Positions 8,171 to 15,518 of a DNA stretch of 32,686 nucleotides are shown piece by piece. Numbering within the stretch: position 1 is the stretch's first letter; each line of letters starts with the position of its first letter. A program made the translations under genes and the position numbers. The stretch is from positions 1 through 32,686 of the forward strand of contig JAADJD010000061.1 of NCBI GenBank assembly GCA_013150955.1, given 5' to 3'. Source of the stretch: Calditrichota bacterium (lineage in GTDB: Bacteria > Calditrichota > Calditrichia > RBG-13-44-9 > J042). The notes beneath the pieces were generated by a model that did no database searches, was not told where the DNA came from, and saw nothing but the letters and a program-made list of their open reading frames with translations.

Positions 8171-9303
8171 TCACCTCCTTCCTTTTTTTCGGTCGAGGTG
8201 GTGTTTTCGGGCAGGCTATTCTCAATATTGGATTTAATGAGTTTGCGTTTGCGGATATTGGTGGAGATGGCATGTGCAGCTATGCCACCCAGGGTAATCG
8301 CTCCAACGATGGTTCCCACCCGATCGGCTGTGGTCTCGATACCAAAGCCCGGAAAGGAAGCCAGATGCCGATAAAACGGGCCATTATCCCAGAAGTTCTC
8401 TTCGCTGCACCCAATACAACCATGACCCGATTGAATGGGATAACTGACCCCATTGTTCCATTTGATAATTCCACAGGAATTGTAGGTCACCGGGCCCCGG
8501 CATCCCATTTTGTACAGGCAATAGCCTTTTTTGGCGTTTTCGTCATCCCAGGATTCCACAAACAATCCCGCATCGTAATACGGCCGACGATAGCAGGAAT
8601 CGTGAACCCGTTTGGAATAGAACGCCTTGGGACGACCCAGCCCATCCAGCTGGGGTAAGCGTTCAAAGGCCAGGACGTGGATGATGACCCCTGCCATCAC
8701 CTCGGCAATGGGGGGACATCCCGGGACTTTAATGATGGGCTTACCGGACACCACTTTGTGCACCGGCGTGGCACCGGTGGGATTGGGATTGGATGCCTGA
8801 ATACATCCGTTGGACGCACAGCTTCCCCAGGCAATGATGGCCTTGGCACCTTCGGCCGCTTCCCGGACAATGTCCAGCGCGGTGCGTCCACCAATCGTAC
8901 AATAAATGCCCCCATCCTTTGTGGGCACCGAACCCTCCACGGTCATGATGTATTGTCCGTGGTACTTTTTCATGGTCTCGTGAAGGGCTTCTTCTGCCTG
9001 AAATCCCGCTGCAGCCTGCAACGTCTCCGTATAATCCAGCGATATCCGATCCAGAATGATGTCCGCTACAATCGGATGCGAAGAACGCAGAAACGATTCG
9101 CTACAACAGGTACATTCCTGAAAATGAAACCACACCACCGGGGGACGGGGCTTGGTCTCCAGTGCCTTCACCACGGCAGATATACCACTGGAATGAATCC
9201 CGATAGCTGCCGAAATATAGGCACAAAATTTCAAGAAGTCCCGCCGTGAGTATCCCCGCTCCTGCATCTTTTCCCAGAAGGTAGGTAGGGCTTTGTCGGG
9301 CAT
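8167..9303 (-). CDS. hyaA: [NiFe]-hydrogenase small subunit, Tat-exported, six-cysteine (O2-tolerant type)
   Basis: The small subunit carries three Fe-S clusters from the NiFe site to the cytochrome. A twin-arginine signal (SRRDFLKF, 19-26) exports the folded dimer to the periplasm. The proximal-cluster region reads ECTCCSES (Cys64, Cys66, Cys67), SCASNGC (Cys162, Cys167) and PGCPP (Cys196). Ordinary enzymes have Gly at the positions of Cys66 and Cys167, and both extra cysteines are known to create the [4Fe-3S] cluster of O2-tolerant group 1d enzymes. Distal cluster ligands are His234, Cys237, Cys262 and Cys268. Medial ligands are Cys277, Cys296 and Cys299. A C-terminal helix (about 328-348) anchors it. 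AGGAGG lies six bases before the ATG. Confidence 0.96.
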   Translation of the reverse strand: MPDKALPTFWEKMQERGYSRRDFLKFCAYISAAIGIHSSGISAVVKALETKPRPPVVWFHFQECTCCSESFLRSSHPIVADIILDRISLDYTETLQAAAGFQAEEALHETMKKYHGQYIMTVEGSVPTKDGGIYCTIGGRTALDIVREAAEGAKAIIAWGSCASNGCIQASNPNPTGATPVHKVVSGKPIIKVPGCPPIAEVMAGVIIHVLAFERLPQLDGLGRPKAFYSKRVHDSCYRRPYYDAGLFVESWDDENAKKGYCLYKMGCRGPVTYNSCGIIKWNNGVSYPIQSGHGCIGCSEENFWDNGPFYRHLASFPGFGIETTADRVGTIVGAITLGGIAAHAISTNIRKRKLIKSNIENSLPENTTSTEKKEGGE

Positions 9304-9697
9304 GCTTCACCTCCTCCTTTAAAATGAATGGTTCCACCATTTATTTAAACACCCATCCACCATTCTCAAATGGTGATCACATTCGGTGTTTTATGCGGCC
9401 TTAAACGTGGACATCACATTCTGCACAAGTGAAGGCGAAGCACCCAAAAAGCAAAACCGGATTGTAAAATTCGTCGCTCCTCCAATGACCCGGAAACCGG
9501 AATTAAAACGCCACACGGTGTCAATCTATAGCCAATTTTTGCCAAAATCCAAAAAGTTGATCGAGTTTACTCGTTAAAAAAAAACTAAACAATGACGATT
9601 CTCAGAAAAAAAACTGATTTAGAGCAACAAATTCCGCCCGAAGCACCACTCTGCCCCTGTTTTCAAGTCTTTTTCATCGAATTTTTTGTTTTTATCA
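9304..9697. other. Hydrogenase operon leader and upstream non-coding region
   Basis: No gene is supported. The part nearest the small-subunit start holds paired palindromes (9327-9341 and 9358-9375) and an AGGAGG ribosome site. A TTGGCA...TATAGAT string on the minus strand near 9530-9550 has wrong spacing for sigma-70 and is one base short for sigma-54, so I do not call a promoter. Confidence 0.6.
9327..9380 (-). promoter_or_regulatory. Paired palindromes upstream of the hydrogenase operon (candidate operators)
   Basis: AATGGT-TCC-ACCATT (9327-9341) and CACCATT-CTCA-AATGGTG (9358-9375) share the same half-site and have centres about 32 bp apart, close to three helical turns. A further perfect palindrome GTGATCAC lies at 9373-9380 and overlaps the second. 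They sit just upstream of the ribosome site of the small-subunit gene. They could bind a regulator or form small RNA hairpins in the leader; the regulator is unknown. Confidence 0.45.
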
Positions 9698-9818
9698 GGA
9701 AACCGCGAACCACGCGAATGAATCCCAAAACACATTTTCATCCAGACACAATCCAATTTATTTTATTGATTTTATTTGCGTTAATTCGTGTCATTCGTAG
9801 GCTATTGCTTAATCTGGG
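9698..9818 (-). repeat. Dispersed palindromic repeat, copy R3 (truncated)
   Basis: Minus-orientation copy of about 121 bp. The core (TTTTCATCCAGACACAATCC) and one arm are complete, and the outer 20-40 bp of the other arm are missing. Its intact end, CTTAATCTGGGATTATT, runs into the stop codon of the T9SS gene at 9820-9822. Confidence 0.85.
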
Positions 9819-9819
9819 A

Positions 9820-12609
9820 TTATTTGACCAGCACCATGCGCTTCAAATCTGAAAACGATCCTGCAGACAGGCGATAGAAATACACCCCGCTGGGAACGAC
9901 CTGTCCACTGTTGTCCCGTCCATTCCACCACACGCTGTAACGTCCCGGTTGATGAAATCCCTGCACCAGTCGGGCAATCTCTCTTCCCTGCACATCATAA
10001 ACAATCAATTGGACATCGGCGGCCCTGGGTAACTCAAATTCAATCCGGGTGGAAGCATTAAACGGATTGGGATAATTCTGCTTCAACTGAAACTGACGAA
10101 CGGTCTGCACCGGTTCTTCCTCCACTTTCACCACGGACACATTAGTGCTGAACACGCCGTTGCCGTGGGTAGCGGCAACCACCAGGCCATCTTTCGGACG
10201 GGACACAATCATATCCACCACCGCATAACCGATAGTGGTGGGCGCTTCCAGCTCCCAGACGGTGTTGGGCCCGTTCAATTGGGCTGTGGAATACACGCCG
10301 CGAGAGGTTCCCACAAAATAGACGGTGGCATTCTCCAGGGGCACAATCTCTGCCCAGCGTACAGAAGGCCCGGCACCCGTCCCATCGGGATTTTCTTCCA
10401 GATTTCCACTGATATTCTCCCAGGTGCTGCCGCCATCGGTGCTGCGCCACAGACTGATCACATTGTAATTGGAAAACACCACAATCAACTCGTTGCCGTC
10501 CTGGGGATTCACAGCAATGGAGTTGATGTAACCGCCGGGAAAATCCGGCCCGGTAATCTCCACCGGTGTGGGATCTCCCGTATGGGCATTGTCCAGCCGG
10601 AAAACCTTCCCCAGACTGGTGCCGTAGTACAATCGATGCGCCGGTCTGATATTGGTGGCTTCCAGGGCGGTAATGGAACCATTGCTTAAAACTGTATTGG
10701 ACAATTTCTGCCAGTTGGTGGAGGTGGGATTTTGCTGAAAAGAAGGAATCTGAGTCAGGTCACTGTTGCGCCAGATGGCATCCCAACCGGCGTAGTACAT
10801 GATTTTCGAAATCTTCGCATCCAGAATAAATGGATTGATGAAAAGGTGATCGGTTACGCCTGCCGGATCCACCTGAGCCCAGGTCAGCCAGCCGCCACTG
10901 CTGTTCAGCGTGACCCGAAAGACGGTACCATTTTGCCAGGAAAAGTAGTAATATTTCTTCCCCGGTGCGATGGCGCAATGGCCACCATCGCCGCCCAGCT
11001 GTTTTTGCCAGTTCGCAGTGGCAGAAACCGTGGTTACCCGCCAGGTACCATTGTCCTGCATGCCCCCAACCAGCTCCGAATCCCCGTGCGCCGAGGTGTC
11101 CAGCGCAATGGTGTAAAATTGCGTGGTGTAATAGCCCCGGTTTAACGAGGCCCACACCACCGTTGATGCCATCACGTTCTCGGTGACACTAACGCCACCA
11201 TCGTGTCCGGAAAGCAATTTGGAGGAATTGGAGGGATAAAACACCAGCGCATGTTGATCGGGATGATGGTTGGGATACCAGCTGTAATCTTTCTTGCTGG
11301 CATTATAGCCACCAATCCAGCGATAGTTTCCACTGGTGGCGAATCCATCTTCGGAAATATACAGGTTGGTGCCCCCGATTAGCACCACATTTTCGTTATC
11401 CGGTTTAACTTTGATGACCAGATTATATGAGGACTGGGAATCGAAATTCTCCACCGGTGCATTGCTATTGTACGGCAGGTTGTTGGATCGATTTTCCCAC
11501 TGTCCCCCGCTTCCACTCCCATCGCCGCTGATGTAGGTGTATTTCCACAGGCTGTGGCCGTTCTTTCCAGAGCCGGGAGTGTCGCCCAGAAAATACACCA
11601 CGTTTTCGTTGGATGGCGCAATGCCAATGACCACCCGGTTGTATGTGGCAGGCCAGCCGGAGGGGGTTATATTCACCCAGTTGATCCCATCCGTCGATCG
11701 CCAAACGCCCTTTTTGTCCCCATCGCTACTCAAGGTGGCATAAAGCACCCCGGTGGAGGTGATGGCCACATCCACGTATCGGGAATAATTCGATTGGCCG
11801 GATATCAACACCGCCTGCCAGGAATTGCCTCCATCGGTGCTGCGCCAGATCCCCCCGTAAGTGGCCGCATAAATTTCATCCTCGCTGGTATTAGAAACAT
11901 CGATCACCAGATTCCAGACGTAATCAAAAAAATTATCGAAAGTTTGCGGTCGACGGGTGGAGGTTGCGGGCAAAATAAACCAGGTCTTTCCGCCATCCAC
12001 CGATTTAAAAATGCCATCGCCCCGGTAGGGATCGGCCATTAAACCCGCGCTGTTTCCACGAAGTTCCCCCGTCCCATAGTACCAGATGTGCGTCTTACCC
12101 GGCCGGGTATCCTGAACCAGGCAGGTGACACTCTGCAAAGTATCGGGAATGGTGGTGCGCGTCCAGCTATTGCCACCATCGGTGGAACGCCACATGCCGC
12201 CGGATACGCCACCGGCCAGGATGATGTTCTCATCGGTGACATCCAGTGCCAGTGCCCGTGTGCGGCCACCCAGATTATACGGCCCGCGACCCGTCCAATT
12301 GGACACCACCACCTGTTGAAATTGCCCGCCTTTCTGAAACCGTAACAGCGGATACCCATCTCCCCGAACCGGAAGAGTTTTCACGTAGGCCAGCTCTCGT
12401 TCGCGGATGTCATCGGGAATCCGGCCTGTTTGAGGATCCTTCAGGCGCTCCATTTCAAAACGAATCCGTGCCTGCGGATCATCTTTTGTGCCCACACTGG
12501 CCTTATGCGACGGTTTACGTACCGTCTGCGTCATTTTCCGGTCGGATTGCCAGATCAAAAACATCATCAAAAAAACCACACTGACCACATAAAAAAGAAT
12601 CCGCTTCAT
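9820..12609 (-). CDS. Secreted BNR/sortilin-like repeat protein with T9SS type A sorting domain
   Basis: This is a large exported protein of 929 residues. An N-terminal hydrophobic segment (about 4-20) serves as signal peptide. The body is a beta-propeller of the VPS10/sialidase type with Asp-box motifs such as STDGGNSW (first at 142-149), SVDGGKTW and STDGGSTW. The last ~88 residues form a Por-type sorting domain: QNYPNPFNASTRIEFELP, a GREIARLV strand, SGVYFYRL and a final KRMVLVK. It should cross the outer membrane through the type IX secretion system and be surface-attached or released. Its ligand or activity cannot be told. No neighbour is functionally linked. The stop codon abuts repeat R3. 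Confidence 0.9.
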   Translation of the reverse strand: MKRILFYVVSVVFLMMFLIWQSDRKMTQTVRKPSHKASVGTKDDPQARIRFEMERLKDPQTGRIPDDIRERELAYVKTLPVRGDGYPLLRFQKGGQFQQVVVSNWTGRGPYNLGGRTRALALDVTDENIILAGGVSGGMWRSTDGGNSWTRTTIPDTLQSVTCLVQDTRPGKTHIWYYGTGELRGNSAGLMADPYRGDGIFKSVDGGKTWFILPATSTRRPQTFDNFFDYVWNLVIDVSNTSEDEIYAATYGGIWRSTDGGNSWQAVLISGQSNYSRYVDVAITSTGVLYATLSSDGDKKGVWRSTDGINWVNITPSGWPATYNRVVIGIAPSNENVVYFLGDTPGSGKNGHSLWKYTYISGDGSGSGGQWENRSNNLPYNSNAPVENFDSQSSYNLVIKVKPDNENVVLIGGTNLYISEDGFATSGNYRWIGGYNASKKDYSWYPNHHPDQHALVFYPSNSSKLLSGHDGGVSVTENVMASTVVWASLNRGYYTTQFYTIALDTSAHGDSELVGGMQDNGTWRVTTVSATANWQKQLGGDGGHCAIAPGKKYYYFSWQNGTVFRVTLNSSGGWLTWAQVDPAGVTDHLFINPFILDAKISKIMYYAGWDAIWRNSDLTQIPSFQQNPTSTNWQKLSNTVLSNGSITALEATNIRPAHRLYYGTSLGKVFRLDNAHTGDPTPVEITGPDFPGGYINSIAVNPQDGNELIVVFSNYNVISLWRSTDGGSTWENISGNLEENPDGTGAGPSVRWAEIVPLENATVYFVGTSRGVYSTAQLNGPNTVWELEAPTTIGYAVVDMIVSRPKDGLVVAATHGNGVFSTNVSVVKVEEEPVQTVRQFQLKQNYPNPFNASTRIEFELPRAADVQLIVYDVQGREIARLVQGFHQPGRYSVWWNGRDNSGQVVPSGVYFYRLSAGSFSDLKRMVLVK

Positions 12610-12850
12610 GCTTACCCCTATAATTAAATTTGATTGTTCTATTTTAATAAATTTTTCAACCTTTGTATGGGATTTAAATCATATCGCTTAAGATTTCGAA
12701 GCGCTTTTTGAATGGTCACTCTTTTCTGAACGATCCCCGGGGAATCCATCCATTCGATCCTGTTTATTCAGACAGTTTCGTTGAATAGGATTATCGTATT
12801 CCAACGGTAAGATGTTTACCCAGAAACACGAAATTCATTGCGGTATTAAT
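12610..12850. other. Upstream region of the T9SS cargo gene
   Basis: AT-rich DNA next to the start of the T9SS gene presumably holds its promoter. No assignable boxes, gene or structured RNA were found. Dispersed-repeat DNA begins at 12851 and continues to 13295. Confidence 0.5.
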
Positions 12851-12930
12851 TCCAGATTATGCTTTAACCCAAATTATGTTTTAAACCACGAATCACACGA
12901 ATAAACGCGAATAAAAACAAACTTTTAGAA
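12851..12930 (+). repeat. Extra left arm(s) of the dispersed repeat
   Basis: TCCAGATTATGCTTTAACCC followed by a second start, AAATTATGTTTTAAACCACG, and CGAATCACACGAATAAACGCG. A duplicated, partly degenerate arm precedes full copy R4. Confidence 0.75.
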
Positions 12931-12942
12931 GATGATATTATT

Positions 12943-13106
12943 CCAAATTAAGCAATAGCCTACCAATGACACGAATTCACACAAATAAAGCCAATAAAAT
13001 ACATTGGATTGTGTCTGGATGAAAATATGCTCCAGGGTTTATTCGCGATTTTGTAGATATTTTTTGGTTTCATTCGCGTGATTCGCGGTTAAATGCATTA
13101 TTTGGG
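12943..13106 (+). repeat. Dispersed palindromic repeat, copy R4
   Basis: Full copy of 164 bp from CCAAATTAAGCAATAGCC to GCATTATTTGGG. The core GTGTCTGGATGAAAATATG gives plus orientation. It is followed by a short echo of its own end (GCATGATTTGGG, 13113-13124). Confidence 0.9.
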
Positions 13107-13245
13107 TTTAGTGCATGATTTGGGATTCTATTAACTCCAGGCTTTAGCCAGAAGAATGGATGACGTAACGGATGAATGGTTAACCGTTTTTACGGTTTTC
13201 TAAATACTCGCTTTATCCTAAAAGTAGCACAACAAGTTTTATTAC

Positions 13246-13295
13246 TTGTTTGTGTTCATTCGTGTCATTCGCAGGCGAATGTATAATCCGGGTTT
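13246..13295 (-). repeat. Solo arm of the dispersed repeat ending in a stop codon
   Basis: GTTCATTCGTGTCATTCGC and GAATGTATAATCCGGG match the arm of the minus orientation. The TAA of the thioredoxin-like gene (13294-13296) is formed at the outer edge of this arm. Confidence 0.75.
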
Positions 13296-13701
13296 ATGGA
13301 GATGAACCGGCCTTTCCCAGCGATCGTAAGATTCGATTTGCCGGGGTAATGCCAACGAAATAATCCTTAATCACCCGGTTCTCGATTACCACGATGGTGG
13401 GGGTTCCCATGACGCCAAACTTCTGGGCAGTATCCAGATCCTTTCGAACATTAATCCGCACCAGCTGCTTGACCTTTTGTTGAACGGAGGGCAGGAATTG
13501 CTCCTGAGTGCGGCAGGCCCTACATGCGGGACTGTAAAAATACACCACCACCTGATCCGCCTGGCGAATGGCCCGTGCCAGAGCCCCTTTGACCTCCGGC
13601 ACCGGCTTTCCCCGCCGTCGCCAGCCGCGCATCCGGAACATTACCTGCATGAAAATGAAAAAGCCAATAATGACCAGAAGTATAATCACCGGTACGGGCA
13701 T
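13294..13701 (-). CDS. Membrane-anchored thioredoxin-like protein
   Basis: An N-terminal transmembrane helix (about 3-21) followed by positive residues (RMRGWRRRGK) anchors a thioredoxin fold. The active site is Cys60-Arg-Ala-Cys63 (SPACRACRTQ) and the cis-Pro loop is GTPTIV (Pro101). The 135-residue length fits. It is the last gene of a five-gene operon with methyltransferase, rhodanese, DUF1858 and DUF6132 genes, so it probably reduces or transfers thiols for those proteins. The positive-inside rule places the domain in the cytoplasm, which is inference. The CRAC pair is unlike the usual CGPC and suggests a specialised partner. Confidence 0.85.
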   Translation of the reverse strand: MPVPVIILLVIIGFFIFMQVMFRMRGWRRRGKPVPEVKGALARAIRQADQVVVYFYSPACRACRTQEQFLPSVQQKVKQLVRINVRKDLDTAQKFGVMGTPTIVVIENRVIKDYFVGITPANRILRSLGKAGSSP

Positions 13702-13710
13702 GGTTTTCCC

Positions 13711-13911
13711 TCATTCCTTTCGCTTTCTCCGAAACAGATCTCGATTCCATCCAATCACCAGGCCGGTGAACACACCATACCCGGTCATGATATAGGGATT
13801 GCTGCTAAGCGGGCAGGAGCCCGTGCGACATCCGATGAAATAATAATATGCAAATCCCAGTGCGCCGCCCACCACAGCAAAAATGCTTAATTTAATCCAG
13901 CTATTCTTCAT
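13711..13911 (-). CDS. DUF6132 family small membrane protein
   Basis: A 66-residue protein with two hydrophobic segments (about 8-27 and 43-54) around the motif YYFIGCRTGSCPLSSNPY, which places Cys28 and Cys33 at a membrane face. This matches the DUF6132 family as I remember it. Function is unknown. The start overlaps the end of the DUF1858 gene by 11 bp, and the thioredoxin gene follows after 9 bp, so these genes are co-transcribed. The C-terminus is strongly basic (RRKRKE). Confidence 0.8.
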   Translation of the reverse strand: MKNSWIKLSIFAVVGGALGFAYYYFIGCRTGSCPLSSNPYIMTGYGVFTGLVIGWNRDLFRRKRKE

Positions 13912-14137
13912 GTTCTGCCTGTTCCTTCTGCATCACCAATTGGTTAAGTTTCTGTAGAATCTCATCCAGATTCTCAATGCCTTTCTCGCGGGCATTTTCT
14001 TCCAGCGTTCCCCAGACAGGCTCACCGCAGGCAATACACTTGATGCCATATTCCATCAACGGCCGCACCAGCTCGGGGTACTTCTGGACAATCTCTTCGA
14101 TCGTCGTGTCCGGTTTAATTTTAAGCTCCAGGGTCAT
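13901..14137 (-). CDS. DUF1858 domain protein with CxxC
   Basis: A 78-residue soluble helical protein. The sequence IEEIVQKYPELVRPLMEYGIKCIACGEPVWGTLEENAREKGI is characteristic of DUF1858, a domain often found alone or with redox enzymes and hybrid-cluster proteins. Cys34 and Cys37 form a CxxC pair that could bind a metal or carry sulfur. AGGAGG lies about seven bases before the ATG. It stands between the rhodanese and DUF6132 genes. The biochemical role is not established. Confidence 0.85.
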   Translation of the reverse strand: MTLELKIKPDTTIEEIVQKYPELVRPLMEYGIKCIACGEPVWGTLEENAREKGIENLDEILQKLNQLVMQKEQAEHEE

Positions 14138-14171
14138 GGTCTGCCCTCCTTACCCGGAAAAGGTGCTGCGA

Positions 14172-14618
14172 TTATTTTTCCACGGGATACCCCTTTTGAT
14201 TCCAGGCGCGCATCCCACCCATCATATTGATCAGGTTTTTGAAGCCTTTCTCCTGCAGGAATTCCGCCGCCACCCGACTGCGATTGCCACTGCGGCATAC
14301 CAGCACAATTTTCTTATCACTGTTTTTCAGCGATTCAATTTCCTGTACCCAGTTTTCAATCTCCTGCAGGGGACGCAATTCGGCTCCGGGAATGTGTCCC
14401 AGCTCGCCAATGTATTCCGCCGGCGTGCGCACATCGATTAAGACGTAATTGGTATCTTTCTGCATCAATTCGTATACCTGATCCACGTTCAGATGCTGGA
14501 TGGCCGCCTGCTCCACCCCGGCCTGTTGTTGGGTCTGTGCCTGTTCATCTCCGGAACATCCCAGCGCAAAAATCGCAAATATACCGATCAGTAAAATCAC
14601 ACTGAATTTCTTACTCAT
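14172..14618 (-). CDS. Rhodanese-like lipoprotein (sulfurtransferase)
   Basis: A 148-residue single-domain rhodanese with a lipoprotein signal: MSKKFSVILLIGIFAIFALGC, with lipidated Cys21. It should sit on the periplasmic face of the inner membrane or on the outer membrane. The active loop is CRSGNRS with the persulfide-forming Cys108, preceded by the usual IDVRTPAEY (61-69). It likely moves sulfane sulfur or handles polysulfide. The ATG overlaps the methyltransferase stop (ATGA), showing operon membership. Confidence 0.9.
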   Translation of the reverse strand: MSKKFSVILLIGIFAIFALGCSGDEQAQTQQQAGVEQAAIQHLNVDQVYELMQKDTNYVLIDVRTPAEYIGELGHIPGAELRPLQEIENWVQEIESLKNSDKKIVLVCRSGNRSRVAAEFLQEKGFKNLINMMGGMRAWNQKGYPVEK

Positions 14619-15187
14619 GATGCCACCTCTCGTTTATGGGTGATTATTTGGTAAAACCGATCATTTTGATAAGTTACCGCATATTCATTAAATCCCGCTT
14701 CCCGCAACAGTTGCAGGGTCTGCTGCCTGGGTAACCGATCCCATCGCTGAACCGTCTGCCTTTGCGGATCCCACTGCCATTCTACCACCATTGCCCATGC
14801 ACCGGGTTTTAGCACCCGCAAGACTTCCTGCAGGAGTTCCTGTCGCTGCCGGGATTCATGCAGCACAAAGGCCAGTACAGCACCATCCACACTGTTCGAA
14901 CGGAGTGGGAAATGCACAGCGGTTACCAGAAGCAAAAAACATCCCGCCGGAAGTCCCTGCGATTTAAAGTGCTTTATGACAGCGGCATTCACATCCAGTG
15001 CCAGAACCCTGCCGGAAGATCCCAGGCGAGCGGCCAGAGCACGGGTAAAATAGCCCTTCCCACAGCCCACATCCAGAATCAGATCACCGGGACGCAGGGA
15101 AACCGCCTGCAAAAGCTGGTGGGGTGATGCTTCTCGATAACGATCAGGCAACGCCGCATCTATTTCCAGGGTCGGATTGTTCATCAT
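14615..15187 (-). CDS. Class I SAM-dependent methyltransferase
   Basis: A 190-residue methyltransferase with motif I LILDVGCGKGYFTRALA (37-51), acidic post-I region LALDVNA and later LRVLKPGAWAMVVEW, as in the Methyltransf_11/25 families. The substrate is unknown. It is the first gene of the operon leading to the rhodanese, DUF1858, DUF6132 and thioredoxin genes, which hints at a sulfur or metalloid substrate, but that is inference. Two ATGs are adjacent at the start and no clear ribosome site is present. Confidence 0.87.
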   Translation of the reverse strand: MMNNPTLEIDAALPDRYREASPHQLLQAVSLRPGDLILDVGCGKGYFTRALAARLGSSGRVLALDVNAAVIKHFKSQGLPAGCFLLLVTAVHFPLRSNSVDGAVLAFVLHESRQRQELLQEVLRVLKPGAWAMVVEWQWDPQRQTVQRWDRLPRQQTLQLLREAGFNEYAVTYQNDRFYQIITHKREVAS

Positions 15188-15518
15188 GGTAAACTATTCC
15201 CATCCGTCACGTAATACAGTTAAATGCCGCTGATCCGAAAAAGTTACAGCTCCTCCACATTGCTCCTCCGGACGGCCTCAATTTACATATTGCCCGGTAA
15301 ATCCCCAAACAGATCCAGCAAAATTCAACCCGGATGATGCATTACACCATGAATTACACGAATGAACACGAATAAAAATAATAAAATGCATTTGATTCTA
15401 TCTGCATGAAAAAATTTTCCCAGATATGTTAGCTATTTTGTTGATTTTTTTCGAATTCATTCGCGTGATTCGCGGTTTCATGCATTATTTTGGTGTATCC
15501 GTTAACAATGCCTGGAAG
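15188..15518. other. Gap holding repeat copy R5 and the redox-operon upstream region
   Basis: No gene. Positions 15188-15328 must contain the promoter of the methyltransferase-led operon, though no boxes stand out. The rest is repeat copy R5. Confidence 0.6.
15329..15494 (+). repeat. Dispersed palindromic repeat, copy R5
   Basis: Full copy (166 bp) from CCCGGATGATGCATTACACC to GCATTATTTTGGT, in plus orientation (TCTGCATGAAAAAAT core). Its left arm shows CGAATGAACACGAATAAAA phasing. Most similar to R2 in the right half (GCTATTTTGTTGATTTTTTT). Confidence 0.9.

Noticed and set aside
9525-9560. Sigma-54-like TGGCA...TTGGC promoter upstream of the hydrogenase operon (minus strand)
   Set aside because: The GG-to-GC spacing is one base shorter than the strict -24/-12 rule, so it is not called.
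9592-9852. Plus-strand frame of 86 codons ending in a FALIRVIRR-like run
   Set aside because: It is a translation of repeat copy R3 and the antisense of the T9SS gene end. Such Arg/Ile-rich peptides arise from the ATTCGTGTCATTCG arms and are a known annotation artefact.
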